NCBI GenBank assembly: GCA_017624735.1
Contig: JAGAMK010000020.1
Location: 1 to 64,000 of the forward strand
Direction of reading: 5' to 3'
Length of the DNA stretch: 64,000 nucleotides
From: Clostridia bacterium
Lineage (GTDB): Bacteria > Bacillota > Clostridia > Oscillospirales > Acutalibacteraceae
The position numbers and the translations under genes were made by a program. The notes below the pieces were generated by a model that worked only from the letters and a program-made list of their open reading frames with translations, was not told where the DNA came from and ran no database searches. The first letter of the stretch is position 1, and each line of letters opens with the position of its first letter. Below are positions 51,095-60,988 of the stretch, piece after piece.

Positions 51095-52024
51095 ATGAGT
51101 AGTTTTGAAAATTTAAGAATAGTAGATAATTTCTATCAGACATCATTATTCTTTCCGATGCCAACTGTACTTATCAGTACACTTTGCGAGGATGGAACAA
51201 CAAATTTAGGTCCATATTCGCTTGTTCAACCATATTACGTGGCAGGTAAGGATTACTATGCTATGCTTCTTTGTTGCCGTAATTCATCAAACACAGCACA
51301 GAACATTCTTCGCAGTGGTAAATGTGCTTTGAATTTCATTGATGACAACCCCAAAAACTTCAAAGAAGCAGTTAAACTCTCTTGGCCGGGGGATAAGCCT
51401 GAAGAGAAAATGCCTAAATGCAATTTTAAACTTGAAAAAAGTATGATTGAGGAAGAAACAGGTGAATCTAGACCTATGGTAATGTCCGATGCTATACAGG
51501 TTATCGAATGCACATGGGTTCGTGAACTTGACGGTGCGGATAGGGATTTGCCCGGTGAACTTAATGGATATGAAGGTCCATATCATGATTTCAATGGTAT
51601 AACAAGTAAATTCGGTGCTCATTTCATTCTCAAAATTGATAAAATTCTTATGAAGAAAAAGTATAGTGATGCAATTATCAATGGTGTTAAGTCAAAGGAT
51701 TTCCCTGCGCTTCCCGTTGACTATGGTTATCGTGACAGTAAGAATTTCTGGTTCCACAGAAAGAAAAAAATGAGGGCAGAGCTTTTGCAGATGCGTGAGG
51801 CATCCCTGGAATCCGTCCGTTATGCCGCAGACCGAGTTGATGATAAAATCAAGTTTACTGATGAGGCACTTAAAACTGTTCTTGCTGTGCCAAGAGTATT
51901 CTTGCCACTTGTTCTCAAAGGCTGTGTTGATTGGGCAAAAGAGAACAATGTAGAACTCATCACAGAAGAACATATGAAGATTATCAACGATAAACGAGCA
52001 AAAGAAAAAGCAAAGAAAAAATAG
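51095..52024 (+). CDS. Flavin-reductase-like FMN-binding split-barrel protein
   Basis: This 309-aa protein has a split-barrel flavin reductase-like domain at residues 20-220 (MPTVLISTLCEDGTTNLGPYSLVQPYYV, CCRNSSNTAQNILRSGKCALNFI). The C-terminal ~80 residues are helical and basic with KRAKEKAKKK at the end. The exact reaction is unknown. AGAGGGG precedes the ATG. Confidence 0.75.
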   Translation: MSSFENLRIVDNFYQTSLFFPMPTVLISTLCEDGTTNLGPYSLVQPYYVAGKDYYAMLLCCRNSSNTAQNILRSGKCALNFIDDNPKNFKEAVKLSWPGDKPEEKMPKCNFKLEKSMIEEETGESRPMVMSDAIQVIECTWVRELDGADRDLPGELNGYEGPYHDFNGITSKFGAHFILKIDKILMKKKYSDAIINGVKSKDFPALPVDYGYRDSKNFWFHRKKKMRAELLQMREASLESVRYAADRVDDKIKFTDEALKTVLAVPRVFLPLVLKGCVDWAKENNVELITEEHMKIINDKRAKEKAKKK

Positions 52025-52042
52025 TACTTAAAGGTGAGAGTT

Positions 52043-53179
52043 ATGAAAAAAGTATTTAGAGATTTTATTGCAATAGCACTTTGCATTTCCATTTTCGGTG
52101 GAACACAGGTAATGGCATGTAGTCCTAACAGAACAATTGGTGGATTTTCAACAATAATTGATTTTATGGAAAGATTTGTAAGTGTTTTTACAGGAAATAA
52201 GAACGATGATGCCAATATGGATATAACTATTGAGCAGGGTGAAATATTTAAAGCGAATAAATATTTTAAATCATCCCACGCATCAACAATTGTGAAAATG
52301 CCGGACGGAAATCTTATGTCTGCATTTTTTGCAGGTACTGCCGAGGGTGATGCCGACGTAAGAATTTGGTATAGTATTCACGATGGTGAAAATTGGGGCG
52401 AACCAAAGCAGATGGCATCAGCCGACCCCGTTGCTCACTGGAATCCAGTGCTTGTAAATTACGGCGATTACGTAAGACTTTATTATAAGGTTGGCATGGA
52501 AATTCCAAACTGGGTTACAAAATATACTGACTCATACGATTGTGGTAAGACATGGACAGAACCACAGGAATTAGTAGCAGGTGACACAAGTGGTGGCAGA
52601 GGACCTGTAAAGAATAAAGTTCTCATTACATCTGACGGAAAAATTATCGCTCCTGCATCTTCCGAACAAGGTGAATGGAGAGCATTCTTTGATATCTCCG
52701 AAGATGGTGGCAATACTTGGTCAAGAACTGACTTTGTTGTTGCAAAGGATAGCAGAGGAAAAACCGTTGGTATGATTCAACCAACACTCTGGGAAGATAA
52801 GGATGGCAACATCCATGCAATGTTCCGAACAAAAGCAGGTTGGATTTATCGTTCGGATTCAACCGACGGTGGTTACACTTGGTGTGATGCCTATAAGACA
52901 GACCTTATGAATAACAATAGCGGAATTGACTGTGTTATGACTGACAACGGATGGTTATGGCTTGTACATACTCCTGCCGGAATGAAAGTCAGAAACAGAT
53001 TAGTTCTTTCAGTTTCCAAGGATAACGGTGAAACCTGGCAGGATGTTACAACACTTGAATATAGCATCAATCTCTTTGCCGAGTATTCATATCCCGCAAT
53101 TATTGAAGACGGTGACAATTTGTATATCACATATACAAACAACCGAAAAACAATTAAATATGCTTTTATAGAGTTCTAA
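52043..53179 (+). CDS. Secreted sialidase-like beta-propeller protein
   Basis: This 378-aa protein has a signal peptide of about 25 residues, then an exo-alpha-sialidase-like propeller with four Asp-boxes (SYDCGKTW, SEDGGNTW, STDGGYTW, SKDNGETW). SSHASTIVKMPDGNLMSAFFAG and a catalytic-type arrangement match the BNR/GH33-related group that acts on glycans, but a strict sialic-acid specificity cannot be claimed. ATG 52043 is chosen because AAGGTGAG lies just upstream. Confidence 0.8.
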   Translation: MKKVFRDFIAIALCISIFGGTQVMACSPNRTIGGFSTIIDFMERFVSVFTGNKNDDANMDITIEQGEIFKANKYFKSSHASTIVKMPDGNLMSAFFAGTAEGDADVRIWYSIHDGENWGEPKQMASADPVAHWNPVLVNYGDYVRLYYKVGMEIPNWVTKYTDSYDCGKTWTEPQELVAGDTSGGRGPVKNKVLITSDGKIIAPASSEQGEWRAFFDISEDGGNTWSRTDFVVAKDSRGKTVGMIQPTLWEDKDGNIHAMFRTKAGWIYRSDSTDGGYTWCDAYKTDLMNNNSGIDCVMTDNGWLWLVHTPAGMKVRNRLVLSVSKDNGETWQDVTTLEYSINLFAEYSYPAIIEDGDNLYITYTNNRKTIKYAFIEF

Positions 53180-53187
53180 AAAGAGAA

Positions 53188-53212
53188 ACACCCCACAGAA
53201 AATGTGGGGTGT
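53188..53212. terminator. Bidirectional terminator
   Basis: A perfect 10-bp stem (ACACCCCACA with TGTGGGGTGT) and five-base loop lies between converging genes. Confidence 0.85.
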
Positions 53213-53217
53213 AATTT

Positions 53218-54138
53218 TTAGTATTTTTCCATAGCCTTTTTAAGTCTGTTATTGTTTTGAATTTCCCATACGGGGACAACCAGTCCGCCTTTTAATCTCA
53301 TTGAGTTTTCGTGTAAAGCACCGTAAAATGCAACCTTAAAATCACAATGCTCACTCATTTTACATTTTGATTTGTATGTGTCATAGAGATTATAGGCATT
53401 TCCCCACATGTTGAGGAATTGGAATAAATCATATTCTCTGTCTGCCCACATTGAGCCACATGGGTCAATAAAACCGGTAAGTTTCATAGTTTTTGGGTCA
53501 GCCATTATGTTCATGATGTTCAGGTCGCCGTGAATAAGCACGGGGCTTTCAGGCTCATCCACAACTTCCTTGAAGATATCAAGCCCACGGCAAAGCAAAT
53601 CGTAATTTTTCCTACTGTATTTACCCTCATCTATTAACTTTTTAAGTCCTGCAAGGTCACGGGAAACCTTATTTTCTATATAAAACTCTTTCCAACTGTC
53701 ATAAACTGCGTTTTCAAGATAACCGAATTTTTCTCCCTTGACACTATGCCATTGTAACATCCCATCAATAACCTCATTGGCAAAGTTTTGCTTCTGCTCT
53801 TTGCTTTTAAACAAAAACGTTGGGTTAAGTGCATTTTTGCCCTCGATAAAACTCATACACAAAACGGCAATTTCATCATCACTATATGTAAAATAAACCA
53901 TTGGCATTTTAACGGAGGTGTTTTCACCGAGAATTTTTAATTGCTGTGCCTCAGTTTCTTCCATTCCCTTAACATAATACGCTTTGAGGATTATCGTTTC
54001 TCCGTCTGCTTTTGTGCCCTTATAAACTCTGCCAAAACTGCCACCACCAATAAATTTAAGCTCATTGACGGATGCGTTTAAGTGCTTTTCGGCAATCCTT
54101 GGTATCTGCTCAAGTAAAAATTTATCGTTTAAGTTCAT
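53218..54138 (-). CDS. APH-type small-molecule phosphotransferase
   Basis: This 306-aa protein has an aminoglycoside-phosphotransferase-like kinase fold: GGGSFGRVYKGT nucleotide loop, ILKAYYVKGME, catalytic HGDLNIMNIM and metal FIDPCGSM. The substrate may be a sugar, choline or an antibiotic and cannot be told from sequence. ATG 54138 is chosen because AAGGAG lies upstream. It overlaps the upstream esterase gene by 17 bases. Confidence 0.8.
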   Translation of the reverse strand: MNLNDKFLLEQIPRIAEKHLNASVNELKFIGGGSFGRVYKGTKADGETIILKAYYVKGMEETEAQQLKILGENTSVKMPMVYFTYSDDEIAVLCMSFIEGKNALNPTFLFKSKEQKQNFANEVIDGMLQWHSVKGEKFGYLENAVYDSWKEFYIENKVSRDLAGLKKLIDEGKYSRKNYDLLCRGLDIFKEVVDEPESPVLIHGDLNIMNIMADPKTMKLTGFIDPCGSMWADREYDLFQFLNMWGNAYNLYDTYKSKCKMSEHCDFKVAFYGALHENSMRLKGGLVVPVWEIQNNNRLKKAMEKY

Positions 54139-55063
54139 TTCCCACACTCCTTATTCTGTTAAATACCTTTTTATATGCGTCACGGCTTTCGGGTAAAAAG
54201 GACATTAGTTGAAAACAATGGAACATACCATCATATTTATAAAGTTTAACATCCACACCTGATGCTTTCAATTTTTCAAAAACTCTGTCATTGTCACTTT
54301 CATCCATTTCTGCACCACCACAGACAAGAGTTGTAGGTGGAAATTTGTTGAAATCTGCAAAAACAGGGGAAACATAAGGATTTTTACGGTCAATATTTAC
54401 TGCATAGGCAGAAATTCTGTGGAGATAGTCCCAGTTTTCCTCAATTGACTTGTGCTTTGCAATTCCGCCAAATGGGTCAAGATAGGCATTTCTTACTCTT
54501 GATTCACCACTTGATGTCATATCTGCCCAAAGAGAAAAACAAACAATCTGTGAGGGTAGGGGGTAAGAGTTATCACGTAACCATAATGTGGTAGTAACTG
54601 CAAGATTTGCCCCTGCACTGTCGCCGATAAAAACTATATTTTCAGGCTTTATTCCCTTTTCTAAAAGTTCAAGATAAACATCTTTTGCGTCATATAATTG
54701 TGCAGGGTGTTCATATTGAGGAAATGTTCGGTAATCCACATTTATTACAGTAGCACCGTCAAGAAGATTGCTGTATTTTTCAGCAAGTCTGCGATACATA
54801 TCAACGAGTTTCACTTTGAAACTGCCACCGTGTAACATAAGAATAACTTTTTCTGTGTTGCAGTTTTTGTTTTTTAATATTTCGTATGAACAGTTGATTG
54901 AATTGTGTTTTTTTAACACAAACCCCTTTGATGGCTTGTAGTATGATTTAACATCTTTTGTTTTCTTTCCTGCTTTGTTAGAAATATTTGAATTGTCAAT
55001 AAAAGGTGAATGGAAAATTCCACGCAGACAGGCACAAAAAACACGGGATATTACGGATTGCAT
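54122..55063 (-). CDS. Alpha/beta-hydrolase of the HSL (hormone-sensitive lipase) group
   Basis: This 313-aa protein has the oxyanion motif HGG (MLHGGSFKV), nucleophile GDSAGAN, and an Asp/His pair near the end (GAEMDESDND, GMFHCFQ). It likely hydrolyses short-chain esters. It is followed on the same strand by the kinase gene with a 17-base overlap, so they form an operon. Confidence 0.8.
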   Translation of the reverse strand: MQSVISRVFCACLRGIFHSPFIDNSNISNKAGKKTKDVKSYYKPSKGFVLKKHNSINCSYEILKNKNCNTEKVILMLHGGSFKVKLVDMYRRLAEKYSNLLDGATVINVDYRTFPQYEHPAQLYDAKDVYLELLEKGIKPENIVFIGDSAGANLAVTTTLWLRDNSYPLPSQIVCFSLWADMTSSGESRVRNAYLDPFGGIAKHKSIEENWDYLHRISAYAVNIDRKNPYVSPVFADFNKFPPTTLVCGGAEMDESDNDRVFEKLKASGVDVKLYKYDGMFHCFQLMSFLPESRDAYKKVFNRIRSVGNELKR

Positions 55064-55117
55064 ACTCTCACCACTTTCTATTTTCCATTATAGCATAAAC
55101 TTACATAAAAGCAAAGA

Positions 55118-55146
55118 AAACCCAAGACAGAGTTTGCCTTGGGTTT
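55118..55146. terminator. Hairpin between the esterase and ChbG genes
   Basis: A perfect 9-bp stem (AAACCCAAG with CTTGGGTTT) with an 11-base loop lies in the 94-base gap between two minus-strand genes. On the minus strand it would end the ChbG transcript, though the T-run there is weak. Confidence 0.6.
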
Positions 55147-55157
55147 ATGCTTATTTG

Positions 55158-56030
55158 TTATTTGCTTTTCATTCTGATAATATCTCTGTAACTGATAAGT
55201 TCAACGCCGTGAGCATTAAGATATTTTTCAGTTTCAGGGTCTTTAATAACCTGATACTCCCAGACTCTCTGTTCCCAAAGTGGAACAATTTCTTTAAGTT
55301 CGTCTGTTTCAAGTGCAGGGTGAACATAAGTTTCAGTAATTCCGTCAGGAATGTTGCACCAGATATCAAGAATCTTCTGTCTGTAGCTTTCATAAGAATC
55401 TGTTGGCATTACATCCCAGTCAGGGAAAAGAAGATAGTCAGGCATAATTACATTGTATTTCTTGCCCCAGCTTCTTGAGAGGAGAGTGCAAGCAGACCAG
55501 ATTGGATATGGTGCTCCTCTTGGAGTAACACGTTTGTCAGCAGATGTGAACATACGAAACGCGTAACCGTAATCACCACAAACACGGAGTGTGAGTTTAA
55601 GAAGTGAGAATCTGCCTGTAAGGTGTCCGTACAATGAACCCATGTGATTATCAACGTGGGAAGGTTTCATACCCCATTTGTGAGCAAGGTCAATCTGTGC
55701 ACGGATTTCTGCTTCAATTTCATCATATTTGCCGTATTTGTCAGCTTCTTCACCTGAACGCCACATATAGCCTTCATTGTCGTGAAGACTTGGACCGTTT
55801 GTGAGAGCCTTCCAACGATATGTATCCCATTCAGCAGTTGTTGTAAGGTGAACACCAATCGCATATTCAGGATGTGCAATTGAAAAATCAACAGCTTCCT
55901 TTGCAGCAGGACAAGGCATCATAACAGTTGATGATTTAAGTCTGCCCAACTCGAAAAGCTCAAAAATTGCTTCATTGGCACTGTGACACATGCCAAAGTC
56001 ATCGGCATTTATCATAAGATATTTTGCCAT
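55158..56030 (-). CDS. ChbG/YdjC-family carbohydrate deacetylase
   Basis: This 290-aa protein begins with the family motif MINADDFGMCHSANEAIFEL (metal-binding Asp pair), followed by GVHLTTTAEWD and SHVDNHMGSL with metal histidines. ChbG-like enzymes remove an acetyl group from acetylated sugars such as diacetylchitobiose. No signal peptide, so it acts inside the cell. The gene is single and divergent from the MerR gene. Confidence 0.85.
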   Translation of the reverse strand: MAKYLMINADDFGMCHSANEAIFELFELGRLKSSTVMMPCPAAKEAVDFSIAHPEYAIGVHLTTTAEWDTYRWKALTNGPSLHDNEGYMWRSGEEADKYGKYDEIEAEIRAQIDLAHKWGMKPSHVDNHMGSLYGHLTGRFSLLKLTLRVCGDYGYAFRMFTSADKRVTPRGAPYPIWSACTLLSRSWGKKYNVIMPDYLLFPDWDVMPTDSYESYRQKILDIWCNIPDGITETYVHPALETDELKEIVPLWEQRVWEYQVIKDPETEKYLNAHGVELISYRDIIRMKSK

Positions 56031-56168
56031 AATAATACCCCCAAAAAATAAGAGAACATAATTCCCTTTGTAATGTTTCGATTATATCACAGAATATGGT
56101 TACTGTAAATATACAGATTGAATAAAATTTTAAGGATGATATAATAAAAAGAAATATATGATTTTTAC

Positions 56169-56199
56169 TTGACTCTGTCGTTGCGTCATAGTGTATATT
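56169..56199 (+). promoter_or_regulatory. MerR-type promoter with 19-bp spacer
   Basis: TTGACT (56169-56174) and TATATT (56194-56199) are separated by 19 bases, the long spacing typical of promoters activated by MerR proteins. The spacer contains the dyad-like core CGTTGCGT. Autoregulation by the following gene product is likely. Confidence 0.7.
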
Positions 56200-56221
56200 T
56201 CTATATGCGAGGTGATTAAAA

Positions 56222-56944
56222 ATGAAAATGCAAATAAACGAGTTTGCCAAGCTCACGGGTGTAAGTGTGCGAACTTTGCATTATTATGATGAAATAGGAC
56301 TTTTAACTCCTGCCGAAGTGGATGAGTGGACCGGGTATAGGTTTTACGATGAAAATTCCCTTGAAAAAATGCAACAGATTATGTTCTACCGCGAGTTAGA
56401 CTTTTCTCTGAAAAGCATTATAGAAATTTTATCATCTCCCGATTATGACAAACAAAAAGCACTTGATGAGCAGAAAAGACTACTGATTCTCAAAAAAGAG
56501 CGATTGGAAAAACTGATTTCTGCCATAGACAGCGCTAAGAAAGGACAAAACATTATGAATGCATTTGATAACGCAAAATTTGAAAACTACAAAAACGAAG
56601 TAAAAGAAAAATGGGGCAATACCGAAGCCTACAAGGAATATTCACAAAAAGGTTACACAAAAGATAATTTTAATGCCTTGGGTGAAGGTTTGGAGAGAAT
56701 TCTCGAAGAATTTGCAATCTGTATGAATAGTGGTGCAACATTCGACTCCGTAGATGCCCAAAAACTTGTGGAAAAACTGCAAAACTACATCACAGAAAAT
56801 TTTTACGCTTGCACAAACGAAATTCTTGCAGGGCTTGGTCAAATGTATGTAGCCGATGAAAGATTTAAGAATAACATCGACAAACACTCTATCGGCACAG
56901 CCGAATTTGTAAGCAAGGCAATAGAATATCATGTCCACCATTGA
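56222..56944 (+). CDS. MerR-family regulator with TipAS domain
   Basis: This protein has 240 aa. Residues 1-70 are a MerR winged helix ([38 protein letters not shown]). A coiled coil (about 75-108) links to a C-terminal all-helical TipAS domain (about 112-240, [18 protein letters not shown]), which in TipA-type regulators binds ligands such as thiopeptide antibiotics. It would twist its own 19-bp-spacer promoter upon ligand binding. GAGGTGAT precedes the ATG. Confidence 0.9.
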   Translation: MKMQINEFAKLTGVSVRTLHYYDEIGLLTPAEVDEWTGYRFYDENSLEKMQQIMFYRELDFSLKSIIEILSSPDYDKQKALDEQKRLLILKKERLEKLISAIDSAKKGQNIMNAFDNAKFENYKNEVKEKWGNTEAYKEYSQKGYTKDNFNALGEGLERILEEFAICMNSGATFDSVDAQKLVEKLQNYITENFYACTNEILAGLGQMYVADERFKNNIDKHSIGTAEFVSKAIEYHVHH

Positions 56945-57079
56945 CAACATAACTATGGAATGATACCTTTTTATTAAGGTTAGAATATTTTTAGGTGAAT
57001 TACGTTCCAATCACAGAACCGTCCTCTGACTGTCATTCTGTAAATAAACAAAATTAAATAAGATGTAGCGTATTAAGAG

Positions 57080-57128
57080 AAAAGCATAGTTTTCTGAATA
57101 ATCCAAATAAACGGAAGGTTATGCTTTT
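57080..57128 (+). terminator. Hairpin with T-run
   Basis: AAAAGCATA (57080-57088) and TATGCTTTT (57120-57128) form a 9-bp stem with a 31-base loop, followed by T. It lies between the MerR gene and the decayed hydrolase. The rest of 56945-57161 has no recognisable feature. Confidence 0.5.
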
Positions 57129-57161
57129 TTATTTGGTTGTTATACAAGGCTGAAAGGATTT

Positions 57162-57552
57162 ATGGTGAGATTAATAATAAAGTTGTTTAATAGGTTTTAC
57201 AATCATCTTATGGTTAATGCAGTAAAAAAAGCACCGAAAATACTCGACTGCAAGAAAATATTAACAGCGGACGTTAACCAAACAGGTGTGATTAAGCAGG
57301 GTGTTACAATGCTTTGTCCGTTGTCTTACTGATGAAGATTATAAAACTCTTGCTAAAACGCCGTTCTTTTTATCCTGGGCAAAGGATGATACTTACAATA
57401 TGGTTATGAGCAACGAACTTTTGTTGAAAAGACTGAAAGCTAACAATGCAAATGTAAACTTTAAAATATATGATAAGGGTGGTCATACCATCGCATCAAG
57501 AATTTTTAAGAATGAGGAATGGGAGAATTGGATGCTTGAAAGAAGTAAGTGA
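57162..57552 (+). pseudogene. Decayed alpha/beta-hydrolase gene
   Basis: An ATG at 57162 with AAAGGA upstream opens a 56-codon frame that stops at 57332. The frame from 57301 to 57552 encodes the C-terminal part of an alpha/beta-hydrolase (TPFFLSWAKDD with the acid residue, and KGGHTIA with the catalytic histidine). No nucleophile serine elbow is present, so the middle of the gene is missing. A frameshift and deletion explain the two fragments best. Confidence 0.55.
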
Positions 57553-57748
57553 TTAGTAACCGATAACTTTAAAAAAGAGCTATTTCTTTGTTCTTTTATT
57601 GGATTTTTATGAAAAATGGCTTAAAAAGGCAGTTTTGAACAGCAAATTTATTTTTAGATAAAAGATAATTAATTTAGTGTAAAAGGAAAAACTTGTTTTT
57701 TGAGTATACAAAATGATAAAATGACTTTGACAGGAGGTGTTGAACATT

Positions 57749-58753
57749 ATGCGATTTAATTTTGGTAGAAAACAAAACGCAAACAACACTATTATCGCGG
57801 AAAACAGTAAAAATGAGATGCTGGGCACGAAACATATTACAACAGGCAGAAAGTATAATGCAAACAAAGTTGCCAATGTGGAATGTAAGAAAAATGAAGA
57901 ACTGAATAATATAGAAATTAAGGGACAATGCTTTTTGCTGATTTTTTTGAAAAGCGGTTCTATTACATTCTGTTTGAATGGTGTGGAAACAGTTTTTTCC
58001 GGTCCGTCATTTATTTGTTTTGATGAAACAGAAAACCCAACTTATGTTTCAAACAATAAAGCAGATTATTATTGTATATATTTTCATCCTAATTATCTTA
58101 ATGTTAATATGACCTTTAAACTTTTGCGTTCACCAAGATATAAGGACGTTGCAAGTACTCATGATTTGTTTATGTTAAAACCGTTTCTTGACAGGTGTTT
58201 CAACGTACCAATTTGCGAAAGTTATATAAATACTATAGAAGATGCGTGTGTTCAAATGCAAAAGGAGTTGTTGGAACAGCGTGATTGGTATTGGTCGTGC
58301 AGAGGGCGCTCTCACTTTATGATTGTTATAATCGCACTTGAGCGAATGTACGAAATGTATGGGTATGATAAAAAAGTTATAACCGAGGAAACTAAGAAAG
58401 AAATATGCGATTCCAGATTAAATGATGCCGTTGTTTTTATTGAAGCAAACTATATGAAAGATTTGACACTAACGCAAATCAGTAATGCTGCAGGTATTAA
58501 CCACGCCACATTGACAGAACTTTCAAAACAGTATTTGGGAGTAACAATTATGGAATATTTAATGCAGCACAGAATAAAAATGGCAAAAAAAGAACTTACT
58601 TTTACGGGTATTCCCATAAAAGAAGTTGCTTCATTGTGTGGTTTTAAAACAGTTCAGCATTTCAGCAGAGTTTTTAAAGAGGCAACAGGAAAAACACCGG
58701 CTGTTTACAGACAGGAAACTGTTGAGAAACGAAAGAATGAATTAGGATTATAA
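57749..58753 (+). CDS. AraC-family transcriptional regulator
   Basis: This protein has 334 aa. The N-terminal ~180 residues are a cupin-like ligand/dimerization region (SGSITFCLNGVETVFSGPSFICFDE). The C-terminal ~100 residues hold two helix-turn-helices of the AraC type (LTLTQISNAAGINHATLTELSKQYLG, and IPIKEVASLCGFKTVQHFSRVFKEATGKTPAVYRQE). ATG 57749 is chosen because AGGAGG lies 11 bases upstream. It precedes the secreted DUF6273-like gene by 19 bases and may share its transcript. Confidence 0.9.
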   Translation: MRFNFGRKQNANNTIIAENSKNEMLGTKHITTGRKYNANKVANVECKKNEELNNIEIKGQCFLLIFLKSGSITFCLNGVETVFSGPSFICFDETENPTYVSNNKADYYCIYFHPNYLNVNMTFKLLRSPRYKDVASTHDLFMLKPFLDRCFNVPICESYINTIEDACVQMQKELLEQRDWYWSCRGRSHFMIVIIALERMYEMYGYDKKVITEETKKEICDSRLNDAVVFIEANYMKDLTLTQISNAAGINHATLTELSKQYLGVTIMEYLMQHRIKMAKKELTFTGIPIKEVASLCGFKTVQHFSRVFKEATGKTPAVYRQETVEKRKNELGL

Positions 58754-58772
58754 AGAATAAGGGAGAATTATT

Positions 58773-60137
58773 ATGAAAAAGACAATTACTATAATTTTAT
58801 CACTTATGTTATCGCTTACTATGATAATAACAGCTTTACCATTGCTTGGTATGACTGCGAATGCCGAAGAAACACATAACTATTCGGCTGGTGACATTGT
58901 TGAATTTGGCTCGTACCCGCAAAGCGAAGTAACAGACGAAACTCTTATCGGAGAGTTAAATTCACAAACACTTGAATGGATTTCATATGATTACTACATA
59001 GGTACGGGAGATATTAACGATAGTCAGACACAAAGCGACTATATGAAATATGCTGATGTCACTTATAACGGTAATAAATATCGTGCAGTTACATTTTCAC
59101 AGTACAGACCTTGTGTCACTGTTTATACAAGTGCAGAAACGTATCAGGATGATAACGGATATTACACAGACACAGTATATTGGTTTGAATATGAACCGCT
59201 TGAATGGCGTGTGCTTGACCCTGACGAAGGCTTGATTATGTGTGAAAGTGTAATTGACTCTCAGGCATATAATAATACGATTTACGATGAAAATACTGAG
59301 TGGTATCAGGATTCAAGCTGTGAAAAATATGCAAATGATTATGCTTCAAGCTCAATAAGAGAATGGCTTAATGGCGATTTTTATAACACAGCATTTGCAA
59401 ACGAAGAGAAAAACGAAATTCAGCAATCAACACTTGATAACAGATGTCCTGTTGATTCAAAATATGACAGCGAGACAACCTATGATAAAGTTTTTCTTTT
59501 GTCCTATAACGAGGCATTAAACGAAAATTACGGTTTTTCAGCTTATTCATATAAAAGAGATATGGCTCGTGTAGCAGGAGGAACTGATTATGCAAAATGT
59601 CAGGGAGTTAGCGTAGGAGCAAATTCTTATAATGAAAAATGTTACTGGTGGTTGCGTTCAGCTGATATATATTCAGGTGCTTGTTTTATTATCGACACCG
59701 GAGATTTCAACCCTGAAGCATTTGCTCCTTGTTGGACATGTATTGGTGTCCGTCCTGTTATAAGAGTTAATCCGGAATATGCACTCCACATACAGGAAAT
59801 AAACTTTACATTAAATATTCAAGAGCCATCAAGAACAGAAATTCGCTATTATGACGGTATTGTGCTTCATGCGGTTGTTGAGGGTAACATACCTGCAGGT
59901 GCATATCTTGAATGGTCATCAGACAACTATAACTTTGCTAAAATTCCATATGGCGATTCATTAGAAATTATTGCAATTGAGAAGGGTTACACAACATTTA
60001 CGGTAACACTTTATGACCTTGATGGAAACGCTATTGCAACAGAAAGTATTGAAATGTATTCAAAATCAGGTCTGTTCCAAAAAATTCTCGGTTTCTTCCG
60101 TAATCTTTTAGGCTTGACAACTATTTATAAATACTAG
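58773..60137 (+). CDS. Secreted DUF6273-like protein
   Basis: This protein has 454 aa. The signal peptide is about 31 residues ending ANAEE. Residues 40-340 resemble the DUF6273 domain: VEFGSYPQSEV, WFEYEPLEWRVLDPDEG, SSIREWLNGDFYNTAF and YWWLRSADIYSG with CWTCIGVRPVIRVNP. A beta-sandwich Ig-like tail occupies about 345-435 and a hydrophobic stretch ends it. Surface exposure is likely; the function is unknown. AAGGGAG precedes the start. Confidence 0.75.
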   Translation: MKKTITIILSLMLSLTMIITALPLLGMTANAEETHNYSAGDIVEFGSYPQSEVTDETLIGELNSQTLEWISYDYYIGTGDINDSQTQSDYMKYADVTYNGNKYRAVTFSQYRPCVTVYTSAETYQDDNGYYTDTVYWFEYEPLEWRVLDPDEGLIMCESVIDSQAYNNTIYDENTEWYQDSSCEKYANDYASSSIREWLNGDFYNTAFANEEKNEIQQSTLDNRCPVDSKYDSETTYDKVFLLSYNEALNENYGFSAYSYKRDMARVAGGTDYAKCQGVSVGANSYNEKCYWWLRSADIYSGACFIIDTGDFNPEAFAPCWTCIGVRPVIRVNPEYALHIQEINFTLNIQEPSRTEIRYYDGIVLHAVVEGNIPAGAYLEWSSDNYNFAKIPYGDSLEIIAIEKGYTTFTVTLYDLDGNAIATESIEMYSKSGLFQKILGFFRNLLGLTTIYKY

Positions 60138-60248
60138 AATTATTAACCAATTAATCATATAGAAATGTTGCGGTAAAACTAATTGTTTTAAAGATTGCTG
60201 AAAGAATCAATAATCATTGAATATACAAAGCATAAAGGAAGAGTAGCT

Positions 60249-60497
60249 ATGGAAAAGAAAATTAGTTTAATTCAAAACATATGTTTTATAGTGGCAATGG
60301 TGACACTCATACCAATTATTATCTTTGAGCATGTCAGTGATTATACGGTACTTTCAGGTCCTGCAGAAATTGTTTATAGAATAATTTTAGTTATCTCTAT
60401 TATTACATTGTTGTTGCATTGGATATTCAACACAATAGTAATAATCAAGGCAATTGTCGATAAGGTGAAAGCAAAGAAACAAGTAAAGAAAGATTAA
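60249..60497 (+). CDS. Small two-helix membrane protein
   Basis: This 82-aa protein has two hydrophobic segments (about 10-30 and 45-65) and a lysine-rich end. ATG 60249 follows AAAGGAAGAG; a TTG further upstream (60195) has no ribosome site. No family recognised. Confidence 0.6.
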   Translation: MEKKISLIQNICFIVAMVTLIPIIIFEHVSDYTVLSGPAEIVYRIILVISIITLLLHWIFNTIVIIKAIVDKVKAKKQVKKD

Positions 60498-60576
60498 TAA
60501 TGAAAAAGTTCTTTCTGTAACATAACTGTTCATTCTAATTAATGTAACACGGAATAAGGTTATGAGGAGGGTTGAT

Positions 60577-60969
60577 ATGAAGAACTTAATTAAAGTTATT
60601 GTAGTTTTTATCATTGGTGTTATAGCGGAAATGTATCTTTTTTTACAACAACCGTATCTTGAGATAGATTTTATCGGATATCTTGATGGATTTTATGTTT
60701 TGTTTCCACTTATGATTACACCATTAATAGGATTGGTAATAGGAGTTCTTATTAACAGCAACATCAAATATACATTTGTCGCTGTTACATTGGTTTTCTC
60801 AATTTTGTTTATGATTAAGTATTGCACCGGAATTGATGAAATTGGTGTAGTATATGTGCTTGCATATATGTTTAACACAGCTGTTGGCATAGGAATAGGA
60901 CACCTAATTAGAAAGGCTGTGCTTTTAATTGTGGAAGCAATTCGCGAACGCAAAGCGAACAAAGAATAA
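60577..60969 (+). CDS. Small membrane protein of unknown function
   Basis: This 130-aa protein has about four hydrophobic helices and ends with a basic tail (ERKANKE). ATG 60577 is chosen because GGAGGG lies just upstream; an earlier ATG at 60562 overlaps that site. The BspA-like gene begins 20 bases after its stop, so they may be cotranscribed. Confidence 0.6.
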   Translation: MKNLIKVIVVFIIGVIAEMYLFLQQPYLEIDFIGYLDGFYVLFPLMITPLIGLVIGVLINSNIKYTFVAVTLVFSILFMIKYCTGIDEIGVVYVLAYMFNTAVGIGIGHLIRKAVLLIVEAIRERKANKE

Positions 60970-60988
60970 ATTAAAAAGGAGAATTATT

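Noticed and set aside
54975..55478. 167-aa plus-strand frame
   Set aside because: It runs antisense through the ends of the esterase and ChbG genes and a terminator.
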